The notes under the pieces: generated by a model | Told to the model about the DNA's origin: nothing | The model's database searches: none | The model's input: the letters and a program-made list of their open reading frames with translations, nothing else | Made by a program: the position numbers and the translations under genes | Shown: positions 7,044 to 16,100 of the stretch, piece after piece | Position numbering within the stretch: position 1 is the first letter of the stretch | How the letters are laid out: each line of letters begins with the position of its first letter | Source: Oleiagrimonas sp964608595 | GTDB lineage: Bacteria > Pseudomonadota > Gammaproteobacteria > Xanthomonadales > Rhodanobacteraceae | Length of the DNA stretch: 25,575 nucleotides | NCBI GenBank assembly: GCA_964608595.1 | Contig: CAZSOU010000028.1 | Span: 1 to 25,575 of the forward strand | Direction: 5' to 3'

Positions 7044-7469
7044 TCATTGCATGTTGAAGGCCGCTTCGAGTCTGCGGCATCGATTGTCCAGGTCGGATGC
7101 CGTGTACGGCACGGCTGTGCCGGAACCCCAGACCGGACCGGGCCATGCGGCGTCGCCTTCGTGTCGCGCGACGACGTGCATGTGCAGCTGGCGCACGACG
7201 TTGCCCAGGGCGCCGACGTTGAGGTTGTCGGGGTTGCTGATGGCGCGCAACGCGTCCATCGCCTGCCTGGTTTCCGACCAGAGCGTGGCCTGGTCGGTAT
7301 TCGTCAGTTGGTCGAATTCGGTCATGCCGTGGCGACGTGGTACCAGAATCAGCCACGCGAAGCGCGCGTCGTTCATGAGGCAGACGCGACACAGCCGCAG
7401 GTCGGTGATGACCGTGGTGTCGGCGACAAGGCGCGGGTCCAGTGCAAAGTCGGGGTGGGTCGTCAGCAT
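7044..7469 (-). CDS. HIT-family nucleotide hydrolase/transferase-like protein
   Basis: A 141-residue protein from the ATG at 7469 (MLTTHPDFALDPRL). It shows the histidine-triad core: LCRVCLMNDARFAWLILVPRR near the N-terminus, LNVGALGN in the middle, and the active-site strand QLHMHVVAR at residues 94-102. In canonical HIT enzymes this reads H-x-H-x-H; here the first position is Gln, as is common in this proteobacterial subfamily, while His96 and His98 remain. HIT proteins hydrolyse nucleotide-phosphoryl bonds, but the substrate of this subfamily is unclear. A longer start at 7526 exists; I prefer 7469 because homologues begin at this point and a TATGCT -10-like element (7522-7527) overlaps the longer start. 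It is divergent from the MFS gene at 7592. Confidence 0.82.
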   Translation of the reverse strand: MLTTHPDFALDPRLVADTTVITDLRLCRVCLMNDARFAWLILVPRRHGMTEFDQLTNTDQATLWSETRQAMDALRAISNPDNLNVGALGNVVRQLHMHVVARHEGDAAWPGPVWGSGTAVPYTASDLDNRCRRLEAAFNMQ

Positions 7470-7591
7470 GACGGATGGTCTCGCGAATCGATCGGGTTTG
7501 GTGCGTGTGCAGCAATTCTTCAGCATACAGGCAGGCCCGAGCCGTGCTTATTGGTTAAGCTTGCCCGACCCCTCGCCTGGTCGGATGTGCA

Positions 7592-8893
7592 ATGAGCAAC
7601 ATGTTTCGGTCCCTCACGAGTTACAACTACCGTTTGTGGGCCGGCGGCGCGCTGGTGTCCAACGTGGGCACGTGGATGCAGCGCATCGGACAGGACTGGC
7701 TGGTGCTCACCGTGCTCACGCAGCACAACGCGACGGCGGTGGGTACGGTGATGGCGTTGCAGTTCGGGCCGCCGTTGTTGTTGCTGCCGCTGAGCGGCTT
7801 TGCCGCCGATCACATGGATCGACGCAAGTTGCTGCTCCTGACCCAGGGGGCGGCCGGGGTGCTGGCACTGGGTTTGGGTTTGCTGACCGTGTTCGGCATC
7901 GTGCAGCTCTGGCACGTTTACGGCTTTGCATTGCTGCTGGGTTGCGTCACCGCATTCGACGCACCGGCCCGGCAGGCGTTCGTCTCGGATCTGGTGACCG
8001 ACGACAATCTGGCCAATGCGGTGTCGTTGAACTCTGCGTCGTTCAATGCCGCTCGCATGCTGGGTCCGGCCGTGGCCGGCGCGTTGATCGCCGCCGTGGG
8101 CGAGGGCTGGCTGTTTCTCATCAATGCGTGTTCCTACGCCGCGGTGCTGGTGTCGTTGCTGTTTTTGCGGGTGCATGAACTGCATGTCGAGACGCGACCG
8201 ACTCGCACGCCGGGCAGTTTGCTGGCGGGATTCGGTTACGTGTGGAAGCGCCCCGACCTGATGGCCGTACTGGTCATGCTTCTGTTGCTGGGCACGTTCG
8301 GATTCAATTTCGCGATTTTCATTTCGACCATGTCGGTGACCGTGTTTCACGGTGACGCCAGCCAGTACGGTTTGCTGACGTCGTCGATGGCGGTGGGCAC
8401 GATGTGCGGGGCGCTGCTTTCGGCGCGTCGTCAGTTTCCGGGCATGGTGCTGATGGCTGTGGCCACGGCCGGATTCGCGGTGGCGGTCGCGCTCGCTGCG
8501 GTAATGCCGACGGCGGTCCTGTTCGCGATCGTGCTGTTTTTCGTCGGCCTTGCCGCGCTCACGTTCATGACCGCCAGCAATTCGATGATGCAGCTGACCA
8601 CGGAGCGCACCATGCGCGGCCGGGTGCTGGCGTTGCGCATCGCGGTGGTCATGGGTGGTACGCCGATTGGTGCGCCGCTGGTGGGTTGGGTGGTCGACAA
8701 TTTCGGCGCCCGTTGGGCGCTTGGCGTCGGCGCGCTGGCCGGTCTCGCGGCCGCGGTGGTGGCGCTGGGTTATCTGGTCAGACATCGCGGTCTGCGTCTG
8801 GTGCGGGAGGACGCGCGGTTGCGCCTGACCATCCAGCCTGCGCCGGCGAATGCAACCTTTACCCGTGTGGCCGCGGGCGAACGCGTGACCTGA
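7592..8893 (+). CDS. MFS transporter, EntS-like (MFS_3) exporter
   Basis: A 433-residue major facilitator protein with about 12 membrane segments. The start (FRSLTSYNYRLWAGGALVSNVGTWMQRIGQDWLVLTLT-like) is the hallmark of the MFS_3 group, which includes the enterobactin exporter EntS; the loop 2-3 motif GFAADHMDRRKLL is at residues 69-81, and the AFDAPARQAFVSDLV block is also typical. The second half holds LTTERTMRGRVLALR and GGTPIGAPLVGW. These transporters export siderophores, drugs or unknown metabolites with proton exchange. There is no siderophore gene in the window, so the substrate is open. ATGs at 7592 and 7601 are both possible; neither has a strong ribosome site. Confidence 0.86.
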   Translation: MSNMFRSLTSYNYRLWAGGALVSNVGTWMQRIGQDWLVLTVLTQHNATAVGTVMALQFGPPLLLLPLSGFAADHMDRRKLLLLTQGAAGVLALGLGLLTVFGIVQLWHVYGFALLLGCVTAFDAPARQAFVSDLVTDDNLANAVSLNSASFNAARMLGPAVAGALIAAVGEGWLFLINACSYAAVLVSLLFLRVHELHVETRPTRTPGSLLAGFGYVWKRPDLMAVLVMLLLLGTFGFNFAIFISTMSVTVFHGDASQYGLLTSSMAVGTMCGALLSARRQFPGMVLMAVATAGFAVAVALAAVMPTAVLFAIVLFFVGLAALTFMTASNSMMQLTTERTMRGRVLALRIAVVMGGTPIGAPLVGWVVDNFGARWALGVGALAGLAAAVVALGYLVRHRGLRLVREDARLRLTIQPAPANATFTRVAAGERVT

Positions 8894-9002
8894 GTCGTGC
8901 CGGGGGCAGGCTTTCTCACGCCGTTTGCGCGGATCGTGTTGTTTCGTTTTGTTCAGCCATCAGCCCCCAGACTGGCCATCGCGATTTCACGGGGAAAATT
9001 TC

Positions 9003-9161
9003 ATGGACATCATCCGCATCATCGTGTCGGTCATCATTCCGCCTGTCGGCGTGTTTCTGCAGGTGGGCTTCGGGCTGCAGTTCTGGGTCAATATCCTGCT
9101 GACGATCCTGGGTTATATCCCCGGTCTGATTCACGCGCTCTACATCATCTTGTCGCGATGA
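9003..9161 (+). CDS. Pmp3/YqaE-family small membrane protein
   Basis: A 52-residue proteolipid with two membrane helices, matching the Pmp3/YqaE (UPF0057) family: IIVSVIIPPVGVFLQVGFG in the first helix, then FWVNILLTILGYIPGLIHALYIIL in the second. The length equals that of the family. Members are stress-induced and are thought to affect membrane potential; the mechanism is not known. The frame is open upstream to 8925, but I start at 9003 because the family begins with MD-I and because GGGGA (8990-8994) precedes the ATG at 8 nt. It converges with the symporter gene at 9196. Confidence 0.9.
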   Translation: MDIIRIIVSVIIPPVGVFLQVGFGLQFWVNILLTILGYIPGLIHALYIILSR

Positions 9162-9195
9162 CTGCTGATGAATGACATCGCGCCGGGCCGGCGTG

Positions 9196-10485
9196 CTACG
9201 GCGCGGTTGTCAATGCCGTGTCGTCCACCACGTCATCCGACTCGCCGTGAGCAACGACGACGGATGCCGCCAGATCGCCGGTGACGTTGAGTGTGGTACG
9301 GCACATGTCCAGCAAGCGGTCGACGCCGAGGATCAGGCCGATGCCTTCGGGCGGGACACCCACCATGGCGCAGATGAGCGCGATGACCGGCAGCGACCCG
9401 GCCGGAACGCCGGCTGTGCCGATGCCGCCGAGGATGCACACGAACATCACCATGAACTGCTGCGCGAGACCCAGTTCCACGCCGAAGAATTGTGCGAGGA
9501 ACAGTACCGTCACCCCTTCGAACAGCGCCGTACCGTTCTGGTTGGCGCTGGCGCCGATGGTGAGCACGAAGCGTGAAATGCGCGGCGGCAACTTCAGATC
9601 GTCGTGTGCCACCTTGAGCGCCGTCGGCAGCGTGGCATTGCTTGATGCCGTCGAGAATGCCATCACCATTGCTTCCTGCACGCCACGGAAAAACGTGAGT
9701 GGCGACATGCCCGCAAGCAGACGTACCGCCAGCGGATAGATCACGAACATGTGTATGGCCATCGCCAGAAGCGCCACGCCGACATAACCGGCCAGCGTCA
9801 TCATGACGCCCCAGCCGAACAGCGCGGCGAGATTGAACACCAGACACGCCACCGCATAGGGCGCCAGGCGGATCACCAGGTTGATCAACGTCATCGAGAC
9901 TTCGAACAGGCCTTCGATGACATCCTTGAAGCGTTTGGCGGCGGGGTGGTCGGTCAGCACGATGCCGATGCCGACCATCAACGCAAAAAACATGATCGCA
10001 AGAATGTCGCTGTCGGCTGCCGCCGCAAAGACATTGGTGGGGATGATGCCCAGAAGCATCGTTTCCACGCCGGGCTCGTTGGCACTGGTGGCGACGATGG
10101 CGCCGGCTCGCGAGGAAGCGTCCTCCAGCATGCGCGCGGCTACCGTCGGGTCGACGCCGCTGCCCGGCTGAAACAGGTTGACCAGCACGACGCCGATCAC
10201 CACGGCAACGGAGGACACCACCACGGTGTACGCCAGCGTTTTCCATCCGGCTCGGCCGAGTGCGCGCAGGTTGCCCATTTCGGCGACACCCACGACGAGC
10301 GCCGAGAACAGCAGCGGCAACACCAGCATGAACAGCAGACGCAGAAAAATCTGGCCCGCCGGCACGGTCACCCAGTTCGTCAGGGCCTGCAACCATCCGG
10401 CCTCACCGCCGGTTGCCGCATGCACGATCAACCCGGCGACCAGACCGGCCGCGAAGCCGATCCCCATCTTCGTGTGCAGTTTCAC
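9196..10485 (-). CDS. Dicarboxylate/amino acid:cation symporter (DAACS, GltP/DctA-like)
   Basis: A 429-residue inner-membrane symporter that takes up dicarboxylates or acidic amino acids with Na+ or H+. Family motifs are present in order: the serine-rich hairpin (FSTASSNATLPTAL), the GASANQNGTALFE motif (NMDGT in most members, here NQNGT), GIGTAGVPAG in the second hairpin, and VDRLLDMCRTTLNVTGD, which keeps the Asp and Arg that bind the acidic substrate in GltPh. I start at the GTG at 10485 (VKLHTKMGIGF): GGAGGAGG lies 4 nt upstream and family members begin MKLHTK. An ATG at 10554 in the same frame would add 23 polar residues with a poorer ribosome site. The gene is divergent from azurin. Confidence 0.88.
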   Translation of the reverse strand: MKLHTKMGIGFAAGLVAGLIVHAATGGEAGWLQALTNWVTVPAGQIFLRLLFMLVLPLLFSALVVGVAEMGNLRALGRAGWKTLAYTVVVSSVAVVIGVVLVNLFQPGSGVDPTVAARMLEDASSRAGAIVATSANEPGVETMLLGIIPTNVFAAAADSDILAIMFFALMVGIGIVLTDHPAAKRFKDVIEGLFEVSMTLINLVIRLAPYAVACLVFNLAALFGWGVMMTLAGYVGVALLAMAIHMFVIYPLAVRLLAGMSPLTFFRGVQEAMVMAFSTASSNATLPTALKVAHDDLKLPPRISRFVLTIGASANQNGTALFEGVTVLFLAQFFGVELGLAQQFMVMFVCILGGIGTAGVPAGSLPVIALICAMVGVPPEGIGLILGVDRLLDMCRTTLNVTGDLAASVVVAHGESDDVVDDTALTTAP

Positions 10486-10772
10486 AAGGCCTCCTCCGAA
10501 ACCGACTGCCGTTGCAGTGTGGCTGGTTAGTCTAGCCTTTTCGCGCGTGGTCATGGGGTGCCCTTCGCACGCTTGACGAGAGCTCGCGATCGGGATGCGT
10601 GCCGGGTTCGACGAAGGGTGCTGCCCGGTTTCCGAATCCGGGACTTGTCGACGCGCCGAGCACCTGCGACGGCAGCCATGCGATGTAACATGGTCGGGCG
10701 ACATGGGAGGCATTCATGCCGCGTGAAGCGTCTGCCATCAACAATGTCACTTTTGAAGAAGGAGACGAAGTA
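10486..10772. other. Divergent intergenic region between symporter and azurin genes
   Basis: This 287-nt interval must hold promoters for both directions. I see an inverted repeat CCATG-8-CATGG (10678-10695), a CCCGG-9-CCGGG pair near 10625-10643, and no convincing -35/-10 pair. No FNR/Anr-type TTGAT-N4-ATCAA box was seen, although azurin genes are sometimes under such control. Confidence 0.35.
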
Positions 10773-11420
10773 ATGAATGTGAAAATGTCAGTACTGGCCA
10801 TCAGTTGCGCCATGGCGCTTGCAGCTTGTGGCAACAACAACGCACCGCAGAACAAGGGACTTGAAGGTGCGCCACAGGCCTCGGCGACCGCGCCGACAAA
10901 CAATGCGTCCGGCGCGACCATGGCGACCGATGATGCGGCGATGTCGGGGTCGTCGATGTCGTCCGATACCGAGGCTTCGGCCAATGCGGCATCGACCGGC
11001 GCGGATTCGGGCGACCAGCAGATGGCTGTCGTGAAAGATTGCGCCACGACGATCACCGGCAACGATGCGATGCAATATGACGTATCGTCCATCGTTGTGC
11101 CTTCGTCGTGCGAAGACTTCAAGATCACCTTGAAACACATCGGCAAGATGCCGAAGGCCGCGATGGGCCACGACGTGGTCATTACCAAGAAGTCGGACAT
11201 GGCGGCCGTCGACGCCGCCGGTGCAACGGCCGGGCTGGACAACGGTTATTTGAAGCCCGACGATTCGCGCGTGATCGCTCACACCGATCTGGTCGGCGGC
11301 GGCGAGGAAACCTCGGTCAGCTTCCCTGTCAGCAAGATCCAGGGGGATGGTCCGTATGTGTTCTTCTGCAGCTTCCCCGGCCATTCGGCGACCATGCACG
11401 GTTCGATCAGCGTGCAGTGA
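10773..11420 (+). CDS. Lipoprotein azurin (Laz-like type I copper protein)
   Basis: A 215-residue precursor. A signal peptide ends in lipobox LAAC with Cys19, so the protein should be lipid-anchored. Residues 20 to about 86 form a low-complexity Ser/Ala/Thr/Met linker. The azurin domain follows: Cys90 and Cys113 are 23 residues apart, as in the azurin disulfide, and all copper ligands are present: Gly132 and His133 in MGHDVV, then Cys199, His204 and Met208 in CSFPGHSATM. Azurin is a periplasmic one-electron carrier between c-type cytochromes and oxidases or nitrite reductase. Known lipid-anchored azurin (Neisseria Laz) also has a disordered spacer, so this resembles Laz in layout. AAGGAG (10759-10764) with 8-nt spacing fixes the ATG at 10773; an upstream in-frame ATG at 10716 is rejected. 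A strong terminator follows. Confidence 0.93.
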   Translation: MNVKMSVLAISCAMALAACGNNNAPQNKGLEGAPQASATAPTNNASGATMATDDAAMSGSSMSSDTEASANAASTGADSGDQQMAVVKDCATTITGNDAMQYDVSSIVVPSSCEDFKITLKHIGKMPKAAMGHDVVITKKSDMAAVDAAGATAGLDNGYLKPDDSRVIAHTDLVGGGEETSVSFPVSKIQGDGPYVFFCSFPGHSATMHGSISVQ

Positions 11421-11440
11421 CGGCCGCATGATCGGCGTGT

Positions 11441-11472
11441 GCAAAAGGCGCCCGGTTTCGGGCGCCTTTTGC
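11441..11472 (+). terminator. Intrinsic terminator after azurin
   Basis: A perfect 14-bp inverted repeat (11441-11454 with 11459-11472) with a GTTT loop. The arms carry AAAA and TTTT, so a U tract is part of the stem on the plus strand and the structure could act in both directions. It begins 20 nt after the azurin stop. Confidence 0.92.
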
Positions 11473-11539
11473 GTGAGAGCGAACGAAGCGTGATCGAACG
11501 TGTCACGCCACCATGCCACTTTACCGAAGGAGCCGACAT

Positions 11540-11905
11540 TTGACGCTTGCACTGACAGCCGCGGCGGTGGCCTGGCTGAACATCGCGGTCGGGCTGAGTC
11601 TGGCCGTCCTGAGAACAAAGCGACGACGCGTATCGTCGTTGTGGCTCAAAGTGCACCCTGCGGCAGCTGTTGTCGTGCTGGTGTGTGCCTGGTGGGCGGC
11701 GGTAACCTGGGCCGGCCCGACCGATTTGTTGTTCAACGCGGGCGCGTTCGTGTTGACGCTGGTTTTCGTGATCGGCGGGTTGCTTTATTTGCTGGGGCGG
11801 GCGGGAGCGCCGCCTCTGGTGCTGATTTACGCCGTCCACGGATTGGCTGCGCTGGGCGGAGCCGTGCTCCTGACCGTGGGTGTGGCGCGCATGTTCACCG
11901 GGTAA
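11540..11905 (+). CDS. Small four-helix membrane protein of unknown function
   Basis: I do not recognise a family. From a TTG start the product is 121 residues with four hydrophobic segments: LTLALTAAAVAWLNIAVGLSLAVL, AAAVVVLVCAWWAAVTWAG, FNAGAFVLTLVFVIGGLLYLL and LIYAVHGLAALGGAVLLTVG. A basic loop (RTKRRR) after helix 1 suggests that loop is cytoplasmic. Single histidines occur at the starts of helices 2 and 4 (LKVHPAAA and YAVHGLAA), which could be heme ligands, but that is speculation. AAGGAG (11527-11532) is 7 nt before the TTG at 11540, whereas the in-frame ATG at 11513 has no ribosome site; I therefore choose TTG. The azurin terminator separates it from azurin. Confidence 0.65.
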   Translation: MTLALTAAAVAWLNIAVGLSLAVLRTKRRRVSSLWLKVHPAAAVVVLVCAWWAAVTWAGPTDLLFNAGAFVLTLVFVIGGLLYLLGRAGAPPLVLIYAVHGLAALGGAVLLTVGVARMFTG

Positions 11906-11920
11906 GTCCGGTCGCCGTGA

Positions 11921-12964
11921 TCAGTCGAGCACGCCGGCAGGCAACTGCATCGTCATGCAGTGCAAGCTGCCGTTCTGCCAGATCAATGATCGACACGGAA
12001 TTCGTACCACCTCGCGCCCGGGATGCGTGTCGGCAATGATCGTCGCGGCGAGCGCGTCGGCCGGATCGTCGTAGGTCGGCATCAACACCGCATCATTGAG
12101 AACGAGGTAATTGGCGTACGACGCGGCCAGGCGCCGGCCTTCATCGATGATCGGACGTGGCCACGGCAACGGATGCAGGGTATAGGGCTGGTCATCAACC
12201 GTTCGCAGCGCCGCCAGGTCGTTTGCCATGGATGACAGTTCATCGTGATGGGGGTCGCCCGGATCATCGCATGCCTGGAAGACGATGGCGTTGCCGGGCG
12301 CAAGACGGGCGAGCGTGTCGACGTGAGCGTCGGTATCGTCGCCTTGCAGATAGCCGTGGTCCAGCCACAGCACGCGCTCGGCAGCCAGTGTGTCGCACAG
12401 GAAATCGCTCATCGCGTCACGGCGCATGTCCGGATGGCGTTGTTGCAGGCAGCGCCAGGTGGTCAGGATGGTGCCTTTGCCGTCGCTTTCGATCGCGCCG
12501 CCTTCCAGTGCCCAGTCGATGCGCCGGCGCTCGGCTCGACTGAACAGACCGTGCCGCGTCAGTGCCTCCACCAATGCGTCGTCGCGCGAGGCTTCGAATT
12601 TGCCGCCCCAGCCGGTGAAGCGAAAATCCAGCAAGCGGAAATTTCCGTGGTCGTCGCACAGGGTGATCGGCCCCGAGTCGCGCAGCCAGGTGTCGTCGTA
12701 GGATGAATCCACCAGCTGCACGCGGCGCATGTCGGCGCCGCCATGGTCGAGCAGAAAGCGTACGCGCGAGGCGAGCGTGGCATCGGCAACACAGACGATC
12801 AGGGTCTCGAAACGGGTGATGGCACAGGCGAGGGCGGTGCAGGTGCGTTCGACTTGCGTCAGACGTGACGCCCAGTCCGTGCCGGCATGCGGCCATGCCA
12901 TCAGCACCGCGGCTTGCGGCTCCCATTCGGCGGGCAAGCGCCATGATGTGGATTGACTCGTCAC
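11921..12964 (-). CDS. Agmatine deiminase / peptidyl-arginine deiminase family enzyme
   Basis: A 347-residue cytoplasmic hydrolase of the amidinotransferase fold. It shows the family blocks in order: LPAEWEPQAAVLMAWPH at the start, DDTWLRDSGP, GWGGKF, ALEGGAIESDG, GDDTDAHVDTLARL with His214, and the catalytic Cys336 in NGSLHCMTMQLP. Agmatine deiminase converts agmatine to N-carbamoylputrescine and ammonia, the first step from arginine decarboxylase product to putrescine. The final block differs a little from the GGGNIHC form of typical AguA, so a different guanidino substrate is possible. No N-carbamoylputrescine amidase, its usual partner, is adjacent. The stop lies 15 nt from the convergent small membrane protein gene. 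Confidence 0.85.
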   Translation of the reverse strand: MTSQSTSWRLPAEWEPQAAVLMAWPHAGTDWASRLTQVERTCTALACAITRFETLIVCVADATLASRVRFLLDHGGADMRRVQLVDSSYDDTWLRDSGPITLCDDHGNFRLLDFRFTGWGGKFEASRDDALVEALTRHGLFSRAERRRIDWALEGGAIESDGKGTILTTWRCLQQRHPDMRRDAMSDFLCDTLAAERVLWLDHGYLQGDDTDAHVDTLARLAPGNAIVFQACDDPGDPHHDELSSMANDLAALRTVDDQPYTLHPLPWPRPIIDEGRRLAASYANYLVLNDAVLMPTYDDPADALAATIIADTHPGREVVRIPCRSLIWQNGSLHCMTMQLPAGVLD

Positions 12965-13047
12965 GTGCGGATCTCGGCTTCAGGCTGCAGCCTCCATGGT
13001 AAGCCAGAAAGGACGATATGCGCCGCCGCTGCGGTTCGCCATGCCAG

Positions 13048-13124
13048 GCAGGAGCGCCCCTCATGCGCGACAGCGCGGTGTTTCATCGAACCGCAAGGCT
13101 GTCGCGCAAGAGAGGCGCTGGTGC
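13048..13124. repeat. REP-like hairpin, copy A
   Basis: Left arm 13048-13074 pairs with right arm 13098-13124 at 23 of 27 positions, and an inner GCGGT/ACCGC pair (13075-13079 with 13090-13094) extends the stem. The arm contains CTCATGCGCGACAGC, which recurs at 23021-23088. It sits between the RND permease stop and the deiminase start. Confidence 0.8.
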
Positions 13125-13142
13125 TTTGTGCGTCACATCCGG

Positions 13143-16100
13143 TCAGTGGCGTTCGCGTTCCGGATTGTCCTCGTCATCCTCGTCGACATCCTGGAATGGA
13201 TCTTCTTCGATCGCACCGGCGTGGCTGTCGAGCTTGTCACCCAGCAGACGCCGGACGGTCACATAGAACACCGGCACCATGAGCACGCCGAGGAAGGTGG
13301 CGAACAGCATGCCGCCGATCACGCCGGTACCGATGGCATGGCGGGCGTTGGCGCCGGCGCCGCTGGAAATGGCGAGTGGCAGCACGCCGAGGATGAATGC
13401 CAGCGACGTCATCAGGATCGGGCGCAGGCGCAGACGTGCCGCCTCGGTGACCGACTCGCGCAACGAGCGTCCCGCCGCCTGTTGTTCGACCGCAAACTCG
13501 ATGATCAGAATGGCGTTCTTTGCCGCCAGACCGATGATGGTGATCAGTCCGATCTTGAAGTAGATGTCGTTGGACAATCCACGCAGCATGGTGAACGCCA
13601 CCGCGCCGAGTGCGCCCAACGGCACCACCAGCAAGACCGAAATCGGAATCGACCAGCTCTCGTACAATGCGGCCAGACACAGAAAGGCGACCACCAGCGA
13701 CAAGCCGAACAGCAGCGGTGCGGCGTTGCCGGAAACCACTTCCTGATACGACTGGCCCGTCCAGTCGATGCCGAAGCCCGGAGGCAGATCATCGTTGACG
13801 ATTTTCTGCATGGCCGCCATGGCCTGGCCGGAACTGTAACCGGGTGCCGCCGAACCGACGATTTCGATGGCCGAATAGCCGTTGTACCGGGTTTTGGCGG
13901 GGGGACCGTAGAACCAATTGGCCTTGACCACGTTGGACAGCGGAATCATGTTGCTGCCGGTGGTGTCGTCCGACCCGCCGCCAGCGGATGAGGGCAGGGT
14001 GCTTGGCGTGTAGAAGTGCGACAGCGCCTCGGGCCCCATGCGGTAAGGCGCCTGTGCCTGCATGATCACGCGATCGACGCGACCTTCGTAGAAAAAGTCG
14101 TTGACGTACACCGGTGCCAGCATCAACTGGATGGCGTTGTACACGTCGCTGACCGACAGACCCATCGATTGCGCCTGGGTGCGATCGACATCCAGTTTCA
14201 GCTGCGGGGCATCGGCCAGTCCATTGGGGCGGACTTGCGTCAGCACCGGGCTCTTGGACGCCGCCCCCAGCAGCGCGTATTCGGCCTTGGTCAGCGCCTC
14301 GTAGCCCTTGCCGGAGCGATCCTGCAAGTACATGTCGAAACCGCCGAACTGGCCCAGACCGGCGACCGTCGGCACGTTGACCATGAACACCGTGGCATCG
14401 GTAATGCCCATGAACAGGCGGCCGTTGTTTTTCTCGATGTATTGCGCCGCGGTGACGGAACGATCATCCCAGTCCTTCAGCCGCACGAAGGCCATGCCGA
14501 CGTTTTCACCGGAGCCGACGAAGCTGAAACCACTGATGTCGAACACGTCGCCGGTGGCCGGATCCTGCTCCAGGATATGGCGGATGTTGTCCATCACCTT
14601 TTCGGTGCGGCTCAACGTGGCGCCGGACGGCAACTGCACGATGACCATCGCGTAGCCCTGATCCTCCGACGGCAGGAAACTGGTCGGCATCTTGACGAAC
14701 AGGAATCCGCACAACACCGCCAGCAGCACGAACACCACCATCCAGCGCGGGGCATGACCGACCGCTTTGTGCACATGGCCGGTATAGGTGTGCGTCATCC
14801 AGTCGAAAAACCGGTTGAACTTGCGGAAGATGATGTTGCGCTTCTTGTCGTGATCGGGCTTGATCAAGGTGGCGCAAAGCGCGGGTGTGAACGACAGCGC
14901 GAGAAATGCCGAAAAGCCCATCGACAAGGCGATGGTCAAGGCGAACTGCCGGTAGATGGCGCCCACGCTTCCGCCCTGGAACGCGCTGGGAATGAACACG
15001 GCGGCCAGTACCACCGAAATGGCGATCACGGCGCCGGTGATCTGGCCCATGGCCTTGCGTGTGGCCTGCTTGATGGGCAGCTTGTCTTCGCGCATCACGC
15101 GCTCGACGTTCTCGATCACGACAATGGCGTCATCGACGACGATGCCGATGGCCAGCACCATGCCGAACAACGTCAGCTGGTTGATGGTGAAGCCGAGTAC
15201 CAGCATGCCGAGGAAGGTGCCCAGCAAGGCGACCGGAATGACCAGTGTCGGGATGATGGTGGCGCGGAAATTCTGCAGGAAAAGCAGCATCACCAGAAAC
15301 ACCAGCACGATGGCCTCGACCAGCGTGATCACCACCTCGTGTATGGAGATGTTGATGAACGTGGTCGAGTCGTACGGTGAAAACCACACCAGACCGGCCG
15401 GGAACGACTGGGCCAGGCCATTCATCTTGTCCTTCACTTCCTGCGCCACGGTCAGGGCGTTGGCGCCCGGCAGCAGTGACACTGCGAGTGCACCGGTCGG
15501 CTGACCGTTGAACTCGTTGTCGAAACCGTAGGACTGTGCACCGAGCTTGATCTTGGCGACGTCCTTCAGACGCACCGAGGTGCCGTCGGGATTGGCGCGA
15601 AGGATGATGTTGCCGAACTGTTCAGGCGTGCTGAAACGGGATTCGGTGGATACGTTGGCCGTGAATCCCTGACCGTCGACCGCCGGCGCGGCGCCGATGG
15701 AACCGGCCGCAAACTGCACATTCTGCGCGCGCACCGCACTGAGCACCTGACTGGCGGACAAGCCGTAGCCGTGCAGCTTGTCCGGGTTGAGCCAGATCCG
15801 CATCGCATAACCGGATCCGAACTGACGCACGCTGCCGACGCCCGGCAGACGCGACACCTGATCGACGACCTTGGAAGCGATGTAATTGTTGATGGCCTCG
15901 TGATCCATCGAGCCGTCAGTGGAGCGCATGGCCACCAGCATCAGGAAGCCGCTGCTGGCCTTGTTCACCGTCACGCCTTGTTGCACGACTTCCGACGGCA
16001 ATCGGGGAGTGGCCAACGAAACCTTGTTCTGAACCTGTACCTGCGCAATGTCGGCGTCGGTGCCGCTGGCAAACGTCAGGTTGATGGTGATGCGCCCGGT

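Noticed and set aside
9181..9193. CGCCGG-G-CCGGCG palindrome between the convergent Pmp3 and symporter genes as a terminator
   Set aside because: The loop is too short for a stable hairpin of this register and there is no T run.
10486..10554. Symporter start at ATG 10554
   Set aside because: Adds 23 polar residues not seen in the family; the GTG at 10485 has GGAGGAGG upstream.
10716..10772. Upstream in-frame ATG for azurin
   Set aside because: Would bury the lipoprotein signal behind 19 polar residues; the ATG at 10773 has a proper ribosome site.
14016..15380. Open frame of 454 codons opposite the RND permease
   Set aside because: Mirror of AcrB-type sequence with His/Gln/Asp-rich composition; no independent support.
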